NCBI RefSeq assembly: GCF_937927635.1
Contig: NZ_CALBRW010000017.1
Location: forward strand, 62,001-126,000
Source of the DNA: an uncultured Microbacterium sp.
Lineage (GTDB): Bacteria; Actinomycetota; Actinomycetes; Actinomycetales; Microbacteriaceae
Direction: 5' to 3'
Length of the DNA: 64,000 bases
Positions within the stretch are counted from its first letter, which is position 1, and each line of letters starts with the position of its first letter. The notes under the pieces are model-generated. The model was not told where the DNA came from. It saw nothing but the letters and a program-made list of their open reading frames with translations, and made no database searches. Positions 48,063 to 56,532 of the stretch are shown one piece after another. Both the position numbers and the translations under genes were made by a program.

Positions 48063-49316
48063 ATGGGACGCGGTGACGGATCGGGGCGCATCGTCTCGCG
48101 CGAGGGTGCGGACGACACCGGCACGGGCATCCTGCACGTCGACATGGACGCGTTCTACGCGTCGGTCGAGGTGCTGTACGACCCGTCACTGCGCGGCCTG
48201 CCGCTGATCATCGGGGCGCCCGACGGCCGCTCGGTGGTCTCCAGCGCCTCGTACGAGGCGCGCCGGTACGGCGTGCGCAGCGCCATGCCCGTGTCGCAGG
48301 CTGTCCGGCTGTGCCCGCAGGCCCGCATCGTGCCGCCGGACTTCACCAAGTACCGTGCCGTCTCCGAGGCCGTGATGGACGTGTTCCGCAGTGTCACCCC
48401 GCTGGTGGAGCAGCTGTCCATCGACGAGGCCTTCCTCGACGTGCGGGGCGTGCGTCGGCTGTGGGGGAGTCCGGGCGAGATCGCCGTGCTGCTGCGTCGT
48501 CGCGTGCGCGACGAGGTGGGCATCACCTGCAGTGTCGGAGTCGCCGCCACCAAGCATGTGGCGAAGATGGCCTCCACGATCTCCAAGCCCGACGGGATGC
48601 TCATCGTGCCCGCCGCGCGCACGCAGGAGTTCCTCGACCCGCGGCCGGTCGGCGCCATCTGGGGCGTGGGGCCGAAGACCGTCGAGACGCTGCAGCGCCG
48701 CGGCATCCGACTCATCCGCGATGTGCGCGAGACGCCGCTGGAGTCGTTGTCGCGCGCCGTCGGACCCGCTCTCGCGCTGCGGATGCAGCAACTGGCCCGC
48801 GGCGAGGACGCCCGCGCTGTGCAGACCGCGCGCATCGAGAAGAGCGTCGGTCACGAGGAGACGTTCGAGGTGGATGTCACGGATGCCGCCGTGCTGCGCG
48901 CAGAGCTGCTGCGGCTGTCGGATCGCGTGGGTGCACGCCTGCGGTCATCAGGCTGGCAGGCGGGTGCGGTGGCCATCAAGATCCGGTTCGCGGACTTCTC
49001 GACTCTCACCCGCACCACCTCGCTTCCCGAGCCGACCGAGGTCGGCCAGCGCATCGGCGACACCGCGGTGGGTCTGTTCGATCAGCTGGAGCGTCGTGAC
49101 CCTGTGCGCCTGGTAGGCGTGCGCGCCGAGAAGCTGCGCGAGTCGGCGGGCGGGGCACTGGCCCTGTGGGACGACGACGAGGATCAGCGCCGGCTGGAGG
49201 GCGCGCTCGACGACGCCAGAGCGAGGTTCGGTGCGGGCATGATCACGCGCGCGCGGCATCTTGGCCGTGCGGGAGATCGCGGCAGTGACCAGCCGCGTCC
49301 GTTCGGACGGGAGTGA
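48063..49316 (+). CDS. dinB: DNA polymerase IV
   Basis: Y-family translesion polymerase without proofreading. The 417-residue product has ILHVDMDAFYASVE (first metal ligands), SYEARRYGVRSAMP, QLSIDEAFLDV (catalytic Asp-Glu), the SVGVAATKHVAKMAS thumb and a little-finger domain. It lacks an obvious C-terminal clamp-binding motif and ends in a basic tail. It is divergent from the SPW-TetR operon. Confidence 0.93.
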   Translation: MGRGDGSGRIVSREGADDTGTGILHVDMDAFYASVEVLYDPSLRGLPLIIGAPDGRSVVSSASYEARRYGVRSAMPVSQAVRLCPQARIVPPDFTKYRAVSEAVMDVFRSVTPLVEQLSIDEAFLDVRGVRRLWGSPGEIAVLLRRRVRDEVGITCSVGVAATKHVAKMASTISKPDGMLIVPAARTQEFLDPRPVGAIWGVGPKTVETLQRRGIRLIRDVRETPLESLSRAVGPALALRMQQLARGEDARAVQTARIEKSVGHEETFEVDVTDAAVLRAELLRLSDRVGARLRSSGWQAGAVAIKIRFADFSTLTRTTSLPEPTEVGQRIGDTAVGLFDQLERRDPVRLVGVRAEKLRESAGGALALWDDDEDQRRLEGALDDARARFGAGMITRARHLGRAGDRGSDQPRPFGRE

Positions 49317-49341
49317 ACCGCGCACGGGCCGCCGCCTGGAC

Positions 49342-49347
49342 TAGCGT
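49342..49347 (+). promoter_or_regulatory. -10 hexamer of leaderless promoter
   Basis: TAGCGT, 6 bases, ATG 49354. Confidence 0.45.
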
Positions 49348-49353
49348 TGAGGG

Positions 49354-49671
49354 ATGCCGAACATCGCACTGGAGTTGGGAAAGCAGTCCGTGGCCTCCGG
49401 AATCGGACGCGCCTACGGCGACGCCATCGACGTGGACGGCGTGAGCGTCACGCCGGTCGCGCTCACGATCAGCGGCTTCGCCGGGGGCAAGGCGGATGCC
49501 GGAGAGGGCGGCACGGGCGGCGGTGCCGCGATCCCGCTGGGCGTCTACGTGCGGCGCGAGGAGGGGCTGCGGTTCGAGCCGAACATCGTCACTCTGCTGG
49601 CGGTGGCCATTCCGTTCGTGTGCGTGACCGGTCGAGCGCTGACCCGCATCATCCGTGCCCTCAAGAAGTAG
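49354..49671 (+). CDS. GerW/YtfJ-family small protein
   Basis: A 105-residue protein resembling spore-germination protein GerW: VDGVSVTPVALTISGFAGGK, then a Gly-rich stretch (GEGGTGGGAAIPLGVYVRR) and a C-terminal hydrophobic segment (NIVTLLAVAIPFVCVTG). Actinobacteria of this type do not sporulate, so the name only marks the family and the role is unknown. The next gene begins within its last codons. Confidence 0.7.
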   Translation: MPNIALELGKQSVASGIGRAYGDAIDVDGVSVTPVALTISGFAGGKADAGEGGTGGGAAIPLGVYVRREEGLRFEPNIVTLLAVAIPFVCVTGRALTRIIRALKK

Positions 49672-50236
49672 CGACCCGTTCGGCGAGGTGCTCGCCGCGG
49701 CCATCGAGCGCATCTGCGCGGCCGTCGTCGCCACTTCGACGTCGAACCCGGTCGTGATCATCGACGGGCGCAGCGGTGCGGGCAAGACCAGCCTCACGGA
49801 GCGCCTGATCCGCGCCTGGCCGCTGCGCACGCCCGTCCAGCTCGTGGCACTGGACTCGGTGTATCCCGGGTGGGACGGGCTCGAACGGGGCGCCGAGACG
49901 GTGCGGCAGTCCGTGCTGATCCCGCATGCCCGGGGGGAGCTGGGCATCTGGCGGCGATGGGACTGGGAGCGCGGTGAAGAGGCCGAGGCTCACGCCGTCG
50001 ACCCGGCTCTGGGTCTGGTGGTCGAGGGCTGCGGTGCGCTGACCGCGACCCCCGCTCGCCTGGGCGACGTGACGGTCTGGGTCGACGGCCCGAGCGACTC
50101 GCGGCGCAGGCGTGCGCTGGCACGCGACGGCGACGGATTCCGTCCCTATTGGGACATGTGGGCCGAGCAGGAGGAGGCGCATATCGCGCAGCACCGCCCG
50201 CAGGAGCTCGCCGACGTCGTCGTGCGCACGCCGTAG
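49655..50236 (+). CDS. P-loop nucleoside-kinase-like ATPase
   Basis: A 193-residue cytoplasmic protein with Walker A IIDGRSGAGKTSL near residue 36-48 and a kinase-like body (QLVALDSVYPGWDGLERGAET, VEGCGAL). It resembles the uridine-kinase-like AAA ATPases of Actinobacteria. The phosphate acceptor is unknown. GTG 49655 overlaps the GerW-like gene by 17 bases. It converges on the DUF2017 gene with a 2-base gap. Confidence 0.8.
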   Translation: MPSRSSDPFGEVLAAAIERICAAVVATSTSNPVVIIDGRSGAGKTSLTERLIRAWPLRTPVQLVALDSVYPGWDGLERGAETVRQSVLIPHARGELGIWRRWDWERGEEAEAHAVDPALGLVVEGCGALTATPARLGDVTVWVDGPSDSRRRRALARDGDGFRPYWDMWAEQEEAHIAQHRPQELADVVVRTP

Positions 50237-50238
50237 TC

Positions 50239-50718
50239 TCAGGCGTCGTGGCGGTCGGCCAGCTGCACCAGCAGCTCGAGCCGATAGCCGAGCCAGTCGT
50301 AGGTGCCGAAGCGCGGATCCTCCTGGTCGTGCGCGTCGTGCCGGCCGATTCCCAGACGGGTGGCCAGCACCAGGCGGATGCCGGACAGCGTGCGCAGCCA
50401 CGGATCCAGGTCGGCCGCGGAGATCTCGATCGTGCGGGTCTCCAGATCCGCGCCGGCGGGGCTCTCGAAGCCCTCCAGCGCGGTGCGCACGGAGAGCGCC
50501 TCGGCCAGGCGAGTGTCCAGCAGGTCCTCGCGGGTGCTGGTCCGGTACTCGTCGGCGGCGTCGCGGTCATCGGGGTACGGGTCGGGCGCGAGCCGGTTCA
50601 CACCGGCATCCTTCGCATCGCGCGGGCCATCGAGCAGGGCGACGTACTCGTCCACGATGGCGAGCAGGTGACGGCCCTCGACCTCGGCGAAGTCGATCGA
50701 CAGGGGAGCACCGCTCAC
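50239..50718 (-). CDS. DUF2017 family protein
   Basis: A 159-residue acidic, soluble protein that starts VSGAPLSIDFAEVEG and is rich in Asp/Arg. The family is actinobacterial and almost always follows clpS, as here (GTGA overlap with clpS). This suggests a link to ClpAP/ClpCP substrate delivery, but no function is known. Confidence 0.84.
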   Translation of the reverse strand: MSGAPLSIDFAEVEGRHLLAIVDEYVALLDGPRDAKDAGVNRLAPDPYPDDRDAADEYRTSTREDLLDTRLAEALSVRTALEGFESPAGADLETRTIEISAADLDPWLRTLSGIRLVLATRLGIGRHDAHDQEDPRFGTYDWLGYRLELLVQLADRHDA

Positions 50719-51005
50719 TGATCCGCCCTCCGCACGGTCGCCCACAGCCCGAACCCGTGCATGGCCTGCGCATGCATCTCCATGGTCTCGCGCGGCCCGG
50801 TCGCCACGATCGCGTGACCCTCGTTGTGCACGGCCAGCATGAGTCGCTCGGCCTTCTCCTTCGGATACCCGAAGTAAGTGCGGAAGATGCGTGCCACGTA
50901 GCTCATCAGGTTCACCGGGTCATCCCACACCACCAGCTGCCACGGCACCAGGGGAGCCGCGGTGAGCTGCTGGTCGATGACCGGTGTCGCACGGGGCGTG
51001 CTCAT
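50715..51005 (-). CDS. clpS: ATP-dependent Clp protease adaptor ClpS
   Basis: N-end-rule adaptor that delivers proteins with destabilising N-termini to ClpC/ClpA. The 96-residue product has PWQLVVWDDPVNLMSYV (the N-degron pocket), the MLAVHNEGHAIVATG helix and the EMHAQAMHGFGLWATVR end. ATG 51005 overlaps the upstream zincin stop (ATGA). Confidence 0.95.
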   Translation of the reverse strand: MSTPRATPVIDQQLTAAPLVPWQLVVWDDPVNLMSYVARIFRTYFGYPKEKAERLMLAVHNEGHAIVATGPRETMEMHAQAMHGFGLWATVRRADQ

Positions 51006-51370
51006 GCCCACCCCAGCTCGTGCAGCTGCGCGTCGTCGATGCCGTAGAAGTGGGCGATCTCGTGCACGAGGGTGGTGTGCACCTCATCGCGCAGCTCGTC
51101 CTCGTCGGCGCACGCCGCGAGATGCGCACGGCGATAGACCACGATGCGGTCCGGGAGCTCTCCCAGGCCGTACTGATCCCGCTCGGTGAGCGACGTGCCC
51201 TCGTACAGGCCGAAGAGATCCTCGCCGTCCTCCGGCTCGTCCTCCACCACGAACACGACGTTCTCCAGGCCGTCGACCATCTCATCGGGGAGCCGGTCGA
51301 GCTCATCGATCACCAGCTGTTCAAACGCCTCGGCGTCGAGCTGCATGCCCGTTTCCCGTTCGATGTCCAC
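51002..51370 (-). CDS. Zincin-like metallopeptidase (DUF1025 type)
   Basis: A 122-residue acidic protein with HEIAHFYGIDD near its C-terminus, a HExxH-like zinc site with a further His/Asp, preceded by LRDEVHTTLV. The family (PF06262) is small and its substrates are unknown. GTG 51370 follows TAGCAT by 6 bases. It heads the operon with clpS and DUF2017, suggesting a proteolysis role. Confidence 0.85.
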   Translation of the reverse strand: MDIERETGMQLDAEAFEQLVIDELDRLPDEMVDGLENVVFVVEDEPEDGEDLFGLYEGTSLTERDQYGLGELPDRIVVYRRAHLAACADEDELRDEVHTTLVHEIAHFYGIDDAQLHELGWA

Positions 51371-51376
51371 GTCTCG

Positions 51377-51382
51377 ATGCTA
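51377..51382 (-). promoter_or_regulatory. -10 hexamer of leaderless promoter for the zincin-clpS operon
   Basis: TAGCAT on the minus strand, 6 bases, GTG 51370. A TAGCAT at 51444-51449 on the other strand serves the divergent gene, 9 bases from its GTG. Confidence 0.5.
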
Positions 51383-51458
51383 TCCACGTGCGGGTTCGCC
51401 CGGCGTTCGTGTGAGGACTCTCATATGCGCGGCGCCGATTTCATAGCATCCGCTGAAC

Positions 51459-53039
51459 GTGCCCGGCTTGGCTCGTCTCATGGTCATCACACAGCAGCGC
51501 CCGATGGGCGGCAGCGACACGGTTCCACGGGGCCGCGCGGGGATGCGGCGGTTCGCCGTCCCCGTGGGGGTCGGTGCGGCCGTCGCGCTCGTCGACTACA
51601 TCGGCGCGGGCATCCCCTCGTACTGGGGGGACGAGGCCGCCAGCGTCATGTCCGGACAGCGTTCGCTGCCCAGCCTGCTGCAGGAGCTCAGCGCCGTGGA
51701 CGCCGTGCACGGGCTGTACTACATGCTGCTGCACGTGTGGATGTGGGCGTTCGGCACGGGGGAGTGGGCGACCAGAGCGCTCAGCGCCATCGCGATCGGC
51801 GCCCTCGCCGCCGGTGTCATCACCCTGGGATCGAGGTGGTTCGACCGCCGCACTGCCATCATCGCGGGCGTGCTGGTCGCCGTCATCCCGCGCGCCAGCT
51901 CGCTGGCCATCGAGACCCGCGGGTACGCCATCACGGCGGCTGCCGTGGTCTGGCTGACGGTGCTGTTCACGCATCTGCTGCGCAGCGATGCCTCGCGCAG
52001 ACGCTGGATGCTGTTCGGCCTGGCAGCCGGGGTGCTCGCGTGGTTCTTCCTGTACCTGCTGCTGGTTCCGCTCGCCCTGTGCGGCCTGCTGCTGCTGTTC
52101 CCGCGTCTCGCATCGCGACAGGCGCGGAGGACGGATGCCGCCGAGCTGCGCCGGCGCATGGCCGTCGCCGCGGGCGGAGCACTCGTCGGGGCTCTCCCCA
52201 TCATCACGCTGGCCGCACTCCAGCGGAACCAGGTGAGCTTCCTCGCTCACCGCGGCTACGTGTCACCCAAAGGCATCCTGATCACGCCGTGGTTCTCGAG
52301 CCTTCCGGTCGCCGTCGTCCTGTGGGCGCTGATCGTGATCGGAGCGGTCGTCGCGCTGCGGGCGGCCGGTCAGCGCGCGACCGCGCTGCTGGCTCTCACC
52401 TGGCTGGTGGCACCCGCCCTCGCGCTCCTCGCCGTGGACGTGCTGATCTCGCCGACCTACAACCCCCGGTACCTGGCCGTGAGCCTGGGCGCTGTGACAC
52501 TGCTGGCCGCGCGGGGCTTCACCGGCATCCTCGATGGCGTCGCGAAGCGCGGACGTGCACTGGTGCCCGTCGCCGGGCTCCTCCTGACCGCGCTCGTGCT
52601 GGGCGTCACGATGCCGCAGTACCTGCACGAGCGCACGCCCTACGCGAAGGACGGCGGCGCCGACTTCCGATTCGCCGCCGAGGCGATCGGGCAGCACGCA
52701 CAGGTCGGCGACACCGTGCTGTTCGGAGAGGGCCCGCGCCCGTCCCGCACCGCGCGGCTGAGCTTCCGGCTCTATCCGCAGGACTTCGCAGGTCTCCAGG
52801 ATCCGCAGCTCGTCACGTCGTACGACCAGCGCGCGGGACTCTGGGACCAGCTGGCATCCGTCTCCACGATCGCGCCGGAGCTGCACGAGAACACCGTGTG
52901 GCTGCTCGAGTCGAAGGGCGCGAGCACGGCATCCGCTGATCAGCGCGCCCTGCGCAGCAGCGGCTACACCCTCTCGTCGACGCAGCTCGTGCACCGCATC
53001 ACCATCTACGAATTCACCAAGGGAGCTCACCATGAGTGA
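51459..53039 (+). CDS. Polyprenol-dependent glycosyltransferase-like membrane protein (GT-C type)
   Basis: A 526-residue protein with about ten membrane segments and a C-terminal soluble domain. An acidic pair early in the first loop (YWGDEAASV, near residue 53) is the GT39/GT83 hallmark that takes a polyprenyl-phosphate sugar. It lies directly before a polyprenol-mannose synthase (8-base overlap) and a GtrA-type protein, so the three may mannosylate a wall glycan or protein. The sugar and target are inferred. The GTG at 51459 is used; ATG 51480 is possible. Confidence 0.75.
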   Translation: MPGLARLMVITQQRPMGGSDTVPRGRAGMRRFAVPVGVGAAVALVDYIGAGIPSYWGDEAASVMSGQRSLPSLLQELSAVDAVHGLYYMLLHVWMWAFGTGEWATRALSAIAIGALAAGVITLGSRWFDRRTAIIAGVLVAVIPRASSLAIETRGYAITAAAVVWLTVLFTHLLRSDASRRRWMLFGLAAGVLAWFFLYLLLVPLALCGLLLLFPRLASRQARRTDAAELRRRMAVAAGGALVGALPIITLAALQRNQVSFLAHRGYVSPKGILITPWFSSLPVAVVLWALIVIGAVVALRAAGQRATALLALTWLVAPALALLAVDVLISPTYNPRYLAVSLGAVTLLAARGFTGILDGVAKRGRALVPVAGLLLTALVLGVTMPQYLHERTPYAKDGGADFRFAAEAIGQHAQVGDTVLFGEGPRPSRTARLSFRLYPQDFAGLQDPQLVTSYDQRAGLWDQLASVSTIAPELHENTVWLLESKGASTASADQRALRSSGYTLSSTQLVHRITIYEFTKGAHHE

Positions 53040-53793
53040 CAAGACCGTCGTCATCCTGCCGACCTACAACGAGGCCGAGACCCTCCCGGGCATGATCGAT
53101 CGACTGCGCGCAGCCGCCCCCGAGGCCGATCTGCTGGTGGTGGACGACTCCTCTCCCGACGGGACCGGCGCGCTCGCGGATGCGATCTCGTACGCCGACC
53201 CCGCCGTGCACGTGCTGCACCGCACGCTCAAGCAGGGTCTTGGGCCCGCCTACCTCGCCGGATTCAGCTGGGCGCTGCGGCATGAGTACGACGTCGTGGT
53301 GCAGAGCGATGCCGACGGTTCGCACCGTCCCGAGGACCTTCCCGCGCTGCTCGCCGCGAGTCGGGATGCAGACCTCGTGATCGGCTCGCGCTGGGTGTCG
53401 GGCGGCTCCGCTCCGGGCTGGGCATGGCAGCGGCTGCTGCTGTCGCGCGCGGGCAGCGCCTACGCCGGCATCATGCTCGGGCTCACGCAGCACGACATCA
53501 CCGGCGGCTATCGGGTGTTCCGTGCGGATGCACTGGATCGCATCATCCGGGCGGGCATCAGCAGCAAGGGGTACTGCTTCCAGATCGAGATGCTGGATCG
53601 CGCGGTCGCGGAGGGCGCGCGCGTGGTCGAGGTCCCCATCACCTTCGATGTCCGCGGGGGCGGGGAGTCGAAGATGTCGGGGCGGATCATCGTCGAGGCG
53701 ATGCGCCAGGTCACGGCCTGGGGCTTCGCCCGGCTGCTGCACCGGCGCCCGGCGGTGTTCGAGGAGGCACCCCGTGAGCACGCTCACGCCTGA
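53032..53793 (+). CDS. Polyprenol-phosphate mannose synthase-like glycosyltransferase
   Basis: A GT2 enzyme transferring a hexose from a nucleotide sugar to polyprenyl phosphate at the cytoplasmic membrane face. The 253-residue product has ILPTYNEAETL, LLVVDDSSPDGTGAL, VQSDADGSHRPEDLPAL (the DxD-type motif) and VIGSRWVSGG. No membrane segments, as in the Ppm1 synthase domain. ATG 53032 overlaps the upstream gene. The donor (GDP-mannose or UDP-glucose) is not certain. Confidence 0.86.
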   Translation: MSDKTVVILPTYNEAETLPGMIDRLRAAAPEADLLVVDDSSPDGTGALADAISYADPAVHVLHRTLKQGLGPAYLAGFSWALRHEYDVVVQSDADGSHRPEDLPALLAASRDADLVIGSRWVSGGSAPGWAWQRLLLSRAGSAYAGIMLGLTQHDITGGYRVFRADALDRIIRAGISSKGYCFQIEMLDRAVAEGARVVEVPITFDVRGGGESKMSGRIIVEAMRQVTAWGFARLLHRRPAVFEEAPREHAHA

Positions 53794-54310
53794 GCGTCCC
53801 GCGCTCCGGGAGCGCGGACGTGCGCTGATGACCCAGCTGGTGCGCTTCGGCGTCGTCGGCGGGATGGGCTTCATCGTGGACGTCGGCGTCTTCAACCTGC
53901 TGCGTGCGCACACACCCTTCGGCTGGGCCTGGTGGCCGGTGGCTGCCAAGGCGATCTCGACGGTGCTGGCGATCGCCGTGAACTGGATCGGCAACCGCTC
54001 GTGGACGTTCAAGGAGCACCGCCGCTCGGACACCGGCCGGGAGGCCGCCGAGTTCCTCATCGCCAGCCTGATCGGCGGGGGAGTGTCGCTGCTGTGCCTG
54101 GTCGTCTCCCGCGACGTGCTGGGGCTCACCAGCGCGCTGGACGACAACATCTCCGCGAACGTCGTGGGTCTGCTGCTGGGATCGGCGGTGCGGTTCTGCG
54201 CCTACCGCTGGTGGGTGTTCGGCGATCGGCGATCGGATGCCGGGCGTGAGACGGGCACCCGGATGCCGACCTCGGCACCGCGCGACGGCGCGGAGGAGAT
54301 CGTCGCCTGA
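53774..54310 (+). CDS. GtrA-family membrane protein
   Basis: A 178-residue protein with four membrane segments (FGVVGGMGFIVDVGVFNLLR, VAAKAISTVLAIAVNWIGNR, FLIASLIGGGVSLLCLVV, NVVGLLLGSAVRFCAYRWWVF) and the conserved NRSWTF. GtrA proteins are thought to flip polyprenyl-linked sugars. GTG 53774, with GGAGG upstream, overlaps the synthase gene by 20 bases. Its last 35 codons overlap the 3' end of the histidine kinase gene on the other strand (109 bases), an unusual layout. Confidence 0.85.
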   Translation: MSTLTPERPALRERGRALMTQLVRFGVVGGMGFIVDVGVFNLLRAHTPFGWAWWPVAAKAISTVLAIAVNWIGNRSWTFKEHRRSDTGREAAEFLIASLIGGGVSLLCLVVSRDVLGLTSALDDNISANVVGLLLGSAVRFCAYRWWVFGDRRSDAGRETGTRMPTSAPRDGAEEIVA

Positions 54311-55611
54311 CCGCCGGCGAGCTGCGCCACCCTGGCGACGATGGCCAGGCCCAGCCCGCCCCCGGCGTAGTCGGATGTCTCGCTGCGGGTGAACCGCTCG
54401 AACGCGCGGTCCGTGATGAGCGGATCGAATCCGGGGCCGTCGTCGGACACCAGCAGTTCGAGTCCGTCCTGCTCCTGTCGCAGTGCGACTCGCACATGCA
54501 CCGGTTCGCCGGCGGCGGCGGCGCGCAGCGCGTTGTCGACGAGGTTGTCGACGACGTGGCCGATGCCGGCGGCATCCAGGCTCGCCGTGGCGTCCGGCGT
54601 GAGCAGGGCGATGTCGAGGTCGATCTCGCCGCGGAGCTCGGAGGAGGGCTCGGCGAGGTGCCAGCGGAGGCGATCGACGCGCTCCGTGACCTCCTCGGCG
54701 AGCACGCGCAGCGACGTCCGCTCCGGGGCGGATCCCGCTTCGATGCGCGAGAGTTCGAGCATGGCCTGCGCGAGACGGATCAGCCTGTTCAGAGTGGCGC
54801 GCGCCTGCCCGAGCAGCTCGCGATCGGCATCCGGATCGGCGCCGTCCACGAGCTCCAGCTGCGCGCGCAGCACGGCCATCGGATTGCGCAGCTCGTGGCT
54901 GGCATCCGCCACCATCTGCTGCTCACGAGCGCTGGCGGCGCGGACGTCCTCGATCAGCCCGTTCAACGTGCGCGCCAGCGCATCGATCTCGTCGCCGGTG
55001 CCGCTGACCGGCAGCAGACCCGTCTCCCCGCGCTGCAGGGCGAGGTGCTCGGCGCTGCGGCGCAGGTGCTCCACCGGACGCAGCGCCGCCGTCGCGACCG
55101 CCCAGGCGCCCGCGGCGAACAGCACGGCACTGGCGATGAACAGGGTCCACAGCAGGGCGCTGACGCCGGAGACGATCCCGGCGGCGATGTCGCTCTCCCG
55201 CGTGACGAGCACCTTCCACGAGCCCTGCGGTGTGTCGACGACATCGACGTAGACGTAATAGGTCTCGCCGAACCGGAACTCGCGCAGCGTTGGCCCCGGC
55301 TCGGTGAGCTCGTCCAGGTGCTCGGCGAGGTCCTTCGGCAGGGTATCCATGCGCACCGCCCCGTCGGGTGCGATGATCGCGACATGCTGGTCGACCCCTG
55401 GCTTCTCGAACGGCTCAGCGGGATCCTCCTTGATGATCCCGCGATAGACCTCGGCGATGCCGTGCAGCACGGCCTTCTCGCGCGACACCGCGATGCTGGA
55501 GATCTGGGCGTACACGGCCGTCCCCGCCGCCAGCACGAGGACGATGACGACGGCGGTGGAGCCGATGATGATGCGCGCGCGGATGGAGAGCCGGCGCAGC
55601 ATCCGCATCAT
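54202..55611 (-). CDS. Sensor histidine kinase
   Basis: A 469-residue sensor: membrane segments at about 12-35 and 148-172 bracket a roughly 110-residue extracytoplasmic domain. Then a HAMP, the phosphoacceptor VADASHELRNPMAVLRAQ (His239), and an HATPase domain with N-box NLVDNALRAAA, DDGPGFDPL and GGGLGLAIVARV. ATG 55611 overlaps the response-regulator stop (ATGA), so it is the second gene of the pair. The signal is unknown. The C-terminal codons overlap the GtrA gene antisense. Confidence 0.9.
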   Translation of the reverse strand: MMRMLRRLSIRARIIIGSTAVVIVLVLAAGTAVYAQISSIAVSREKAVLHGIAEVYRGIIKEDPAEPFEKPGVDQHVAIIAPDGAVRMDTLPKDLAEHLDELTEPGPTLREFRFGETYYVYVDVVDTPQGSWKVLVTRESDIAAGIVSGVSALLWTLFIASAVLFAAGAWAVATAALRPVEHLRRSAEHLALQRGETGLLPVSGTGDEIDALARTLNGLIEDVRAASAREQQMVADASHELRNPMAVLRAQLELVDGADPDADRELLGQARATLNRLIRLAQAMLELSRIEAGSAPERTSLRVLAEEVTERVDRLRWHLAEPSSELRGEIDLDIALLTPDATASLDAAGIGHVVDNLVDNALRAAAAGEPVHVRVALRQEQDGLELLVSDDGPGFDPLITDRAFERFTRSETSDYAGGGLGLAIVARVAQLAGGQATISSAPSRGAEVGIRVPVSRPASDRRSPNTHQR

Positions 55612-56300
55612 CGGTTCTCCTCGGTGTCGGCACCGGTCGCCAGCACGAAACCGACGCCGCGGACGGTCTCGATGCGCACGCCCGATCCGGCGTCGGCGAG
55701 CTTGCGCCGGACGTAGCCGACGTACTGGTCCACGACGTTCGAGGCGAAGTGCGGGGAGCCCCACACCTCGGTCAGGATCCACTCGCGCGTGAGCGTCTCA
55801 TCGGGGCGCTCGAGGAAGGCGCGCAGCAGGTCGAACTCACGTCGGCTGAGCGGCACGTCGGTCCCGCCCACCTGCGCGGCGGCACCGTCCACCGCCACCG
55901 TGATGTCCCCGACTTCGAGCAGTCTGCTCTCCAGATGATCGCGGCGGCGCAGGGCGCGGAGGCGTGCGAACAGCTCCGGGAACTCGAACGGCTTGATGAG
56001 GTAGTCGTCCGCGCCCGAGTCCAGCCCCCGCACCCGGTCTCCCACCGCGTCCCGGGCGGTGAGCAGCAGGATGCCGGTGCGGGGATCGTCGGCGCGCAAT
56101 CGCGTCGCGAGCTCGAATCCGTTCATCCCCGGCAGATTGACGTCGAGGACGGCGAGGTGGAACTCCTCGGTGCGTGCGGTCAGCAGGGCGGCGATGCCGT
56201 CTCCCACCGCCGTGACCTCGTACCCCTCCCGGCGCAGATGACGCGCGATGAGCTCGGCGAGCTGGGGCTCGTCATCCACGACCAGAACACGCGTGACCAC
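55608..56300 (-). CDS. OmpR-family response regulator
   Basis: A 230-residue two-domain regulator: receiver with VLVVDDEPQLAEL and phosphoacceptor Asp53 (LDVNLPGMNG), LLLTARDAVGDRVRGLDSGADDYLIKPF, and a C-terminal winged helix (PLSRREFDLLRAFLERPDETL, then VDQYVGYVRRKL). Coupled to its kinase. GTG 56300 follows TAGACT by 6 bases. Confidence 0.92.
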   Translation of the reverse strand: MVTRVLVVDDEPQLAELIARHLRREGYEVTAVGDGIAALLTARTEEFHLAVLDVNLPGMNGFELATRLRADDPRTGILLLTARDAVGDRVRGLDSGADDYLIKPFEFPELFARLRALRRRDHLESRLLEVGDITVAVDGAAAQVGGTDVPLSRREFDLLRAFLERPDETLTREWILTEVWGSPHFASNVVDQYVGYVRRKLADAGSGVRIETVRGVGFVLATGADTEENR

Positions 56301-56306
56301 AGGGCG

Positions 56307-56312
56307 AGTCTA
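56307..56312 (-). promoter_or_regulatory. -10 hexamer of leaderless response-regulator promoter
   Basis: TAGACT on the minus strand, 6 bases, GTG 56300. The terminator palindrome at 56317-56352 covers the -35 region, so the promoter has no normal -35 element. Confidence 0.55.
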
Positions 56313-56316
56313 GATG

Positions 56317-56352
56317 CGAGAAGCCCCGGCATCCGGATGCCGGGGCTTCTCG
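56317..56352 (-). terminator. Perfect 36-bp palindromic terminator
   Basis: CGAGAAGCCCCGGCATCC followed by its exact complement: a 16-bp stem with a CCGG loop. As a terminator for a minus-strand gene it should follow one, but only a 35-codon orphan frame ends before it. It also abuts the response-regulator promoter. Confidence 0.75.
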
Positions 56353-56354
56353 TC

Positions 56355-56462
56355 TCATCGACCTCGCGAGTCGAACGGACTCGATCGCTGGTCTTCCTTG
56401 GGGTGCCTGGATAGCACGTTCGGCAACTCCGCCCCCAAGACGAAGACCCTCGTCACCCGCAT
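56355..56462 (-). CDS. Orphan 35-codon frame ending at the terminator
   Basis: ATG at 56462 runs to a TGA at 56357-56355, then 2 bases to the terminator stem. The product reads MRVTRVFVLGAELPNVLSRH then a Lys/Ser/Arg-rich end. It could be the severed C-terminus of a larger gene displaced by the insertion to the right. It matches nothing I recognise. Confidence 0.3.
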   Translation of the reverse strand: MRVTRVFVLGAELPNVLSRHPKEDQRSSPFDSRGR

Positions 56463-56532
56463 GAATCGTGGGGTCTACGAGGTCTCGCGGCGTCCCCCGC
56501 TCAGCGCTCCGAGGGACGATCGGGGGCCAGTC

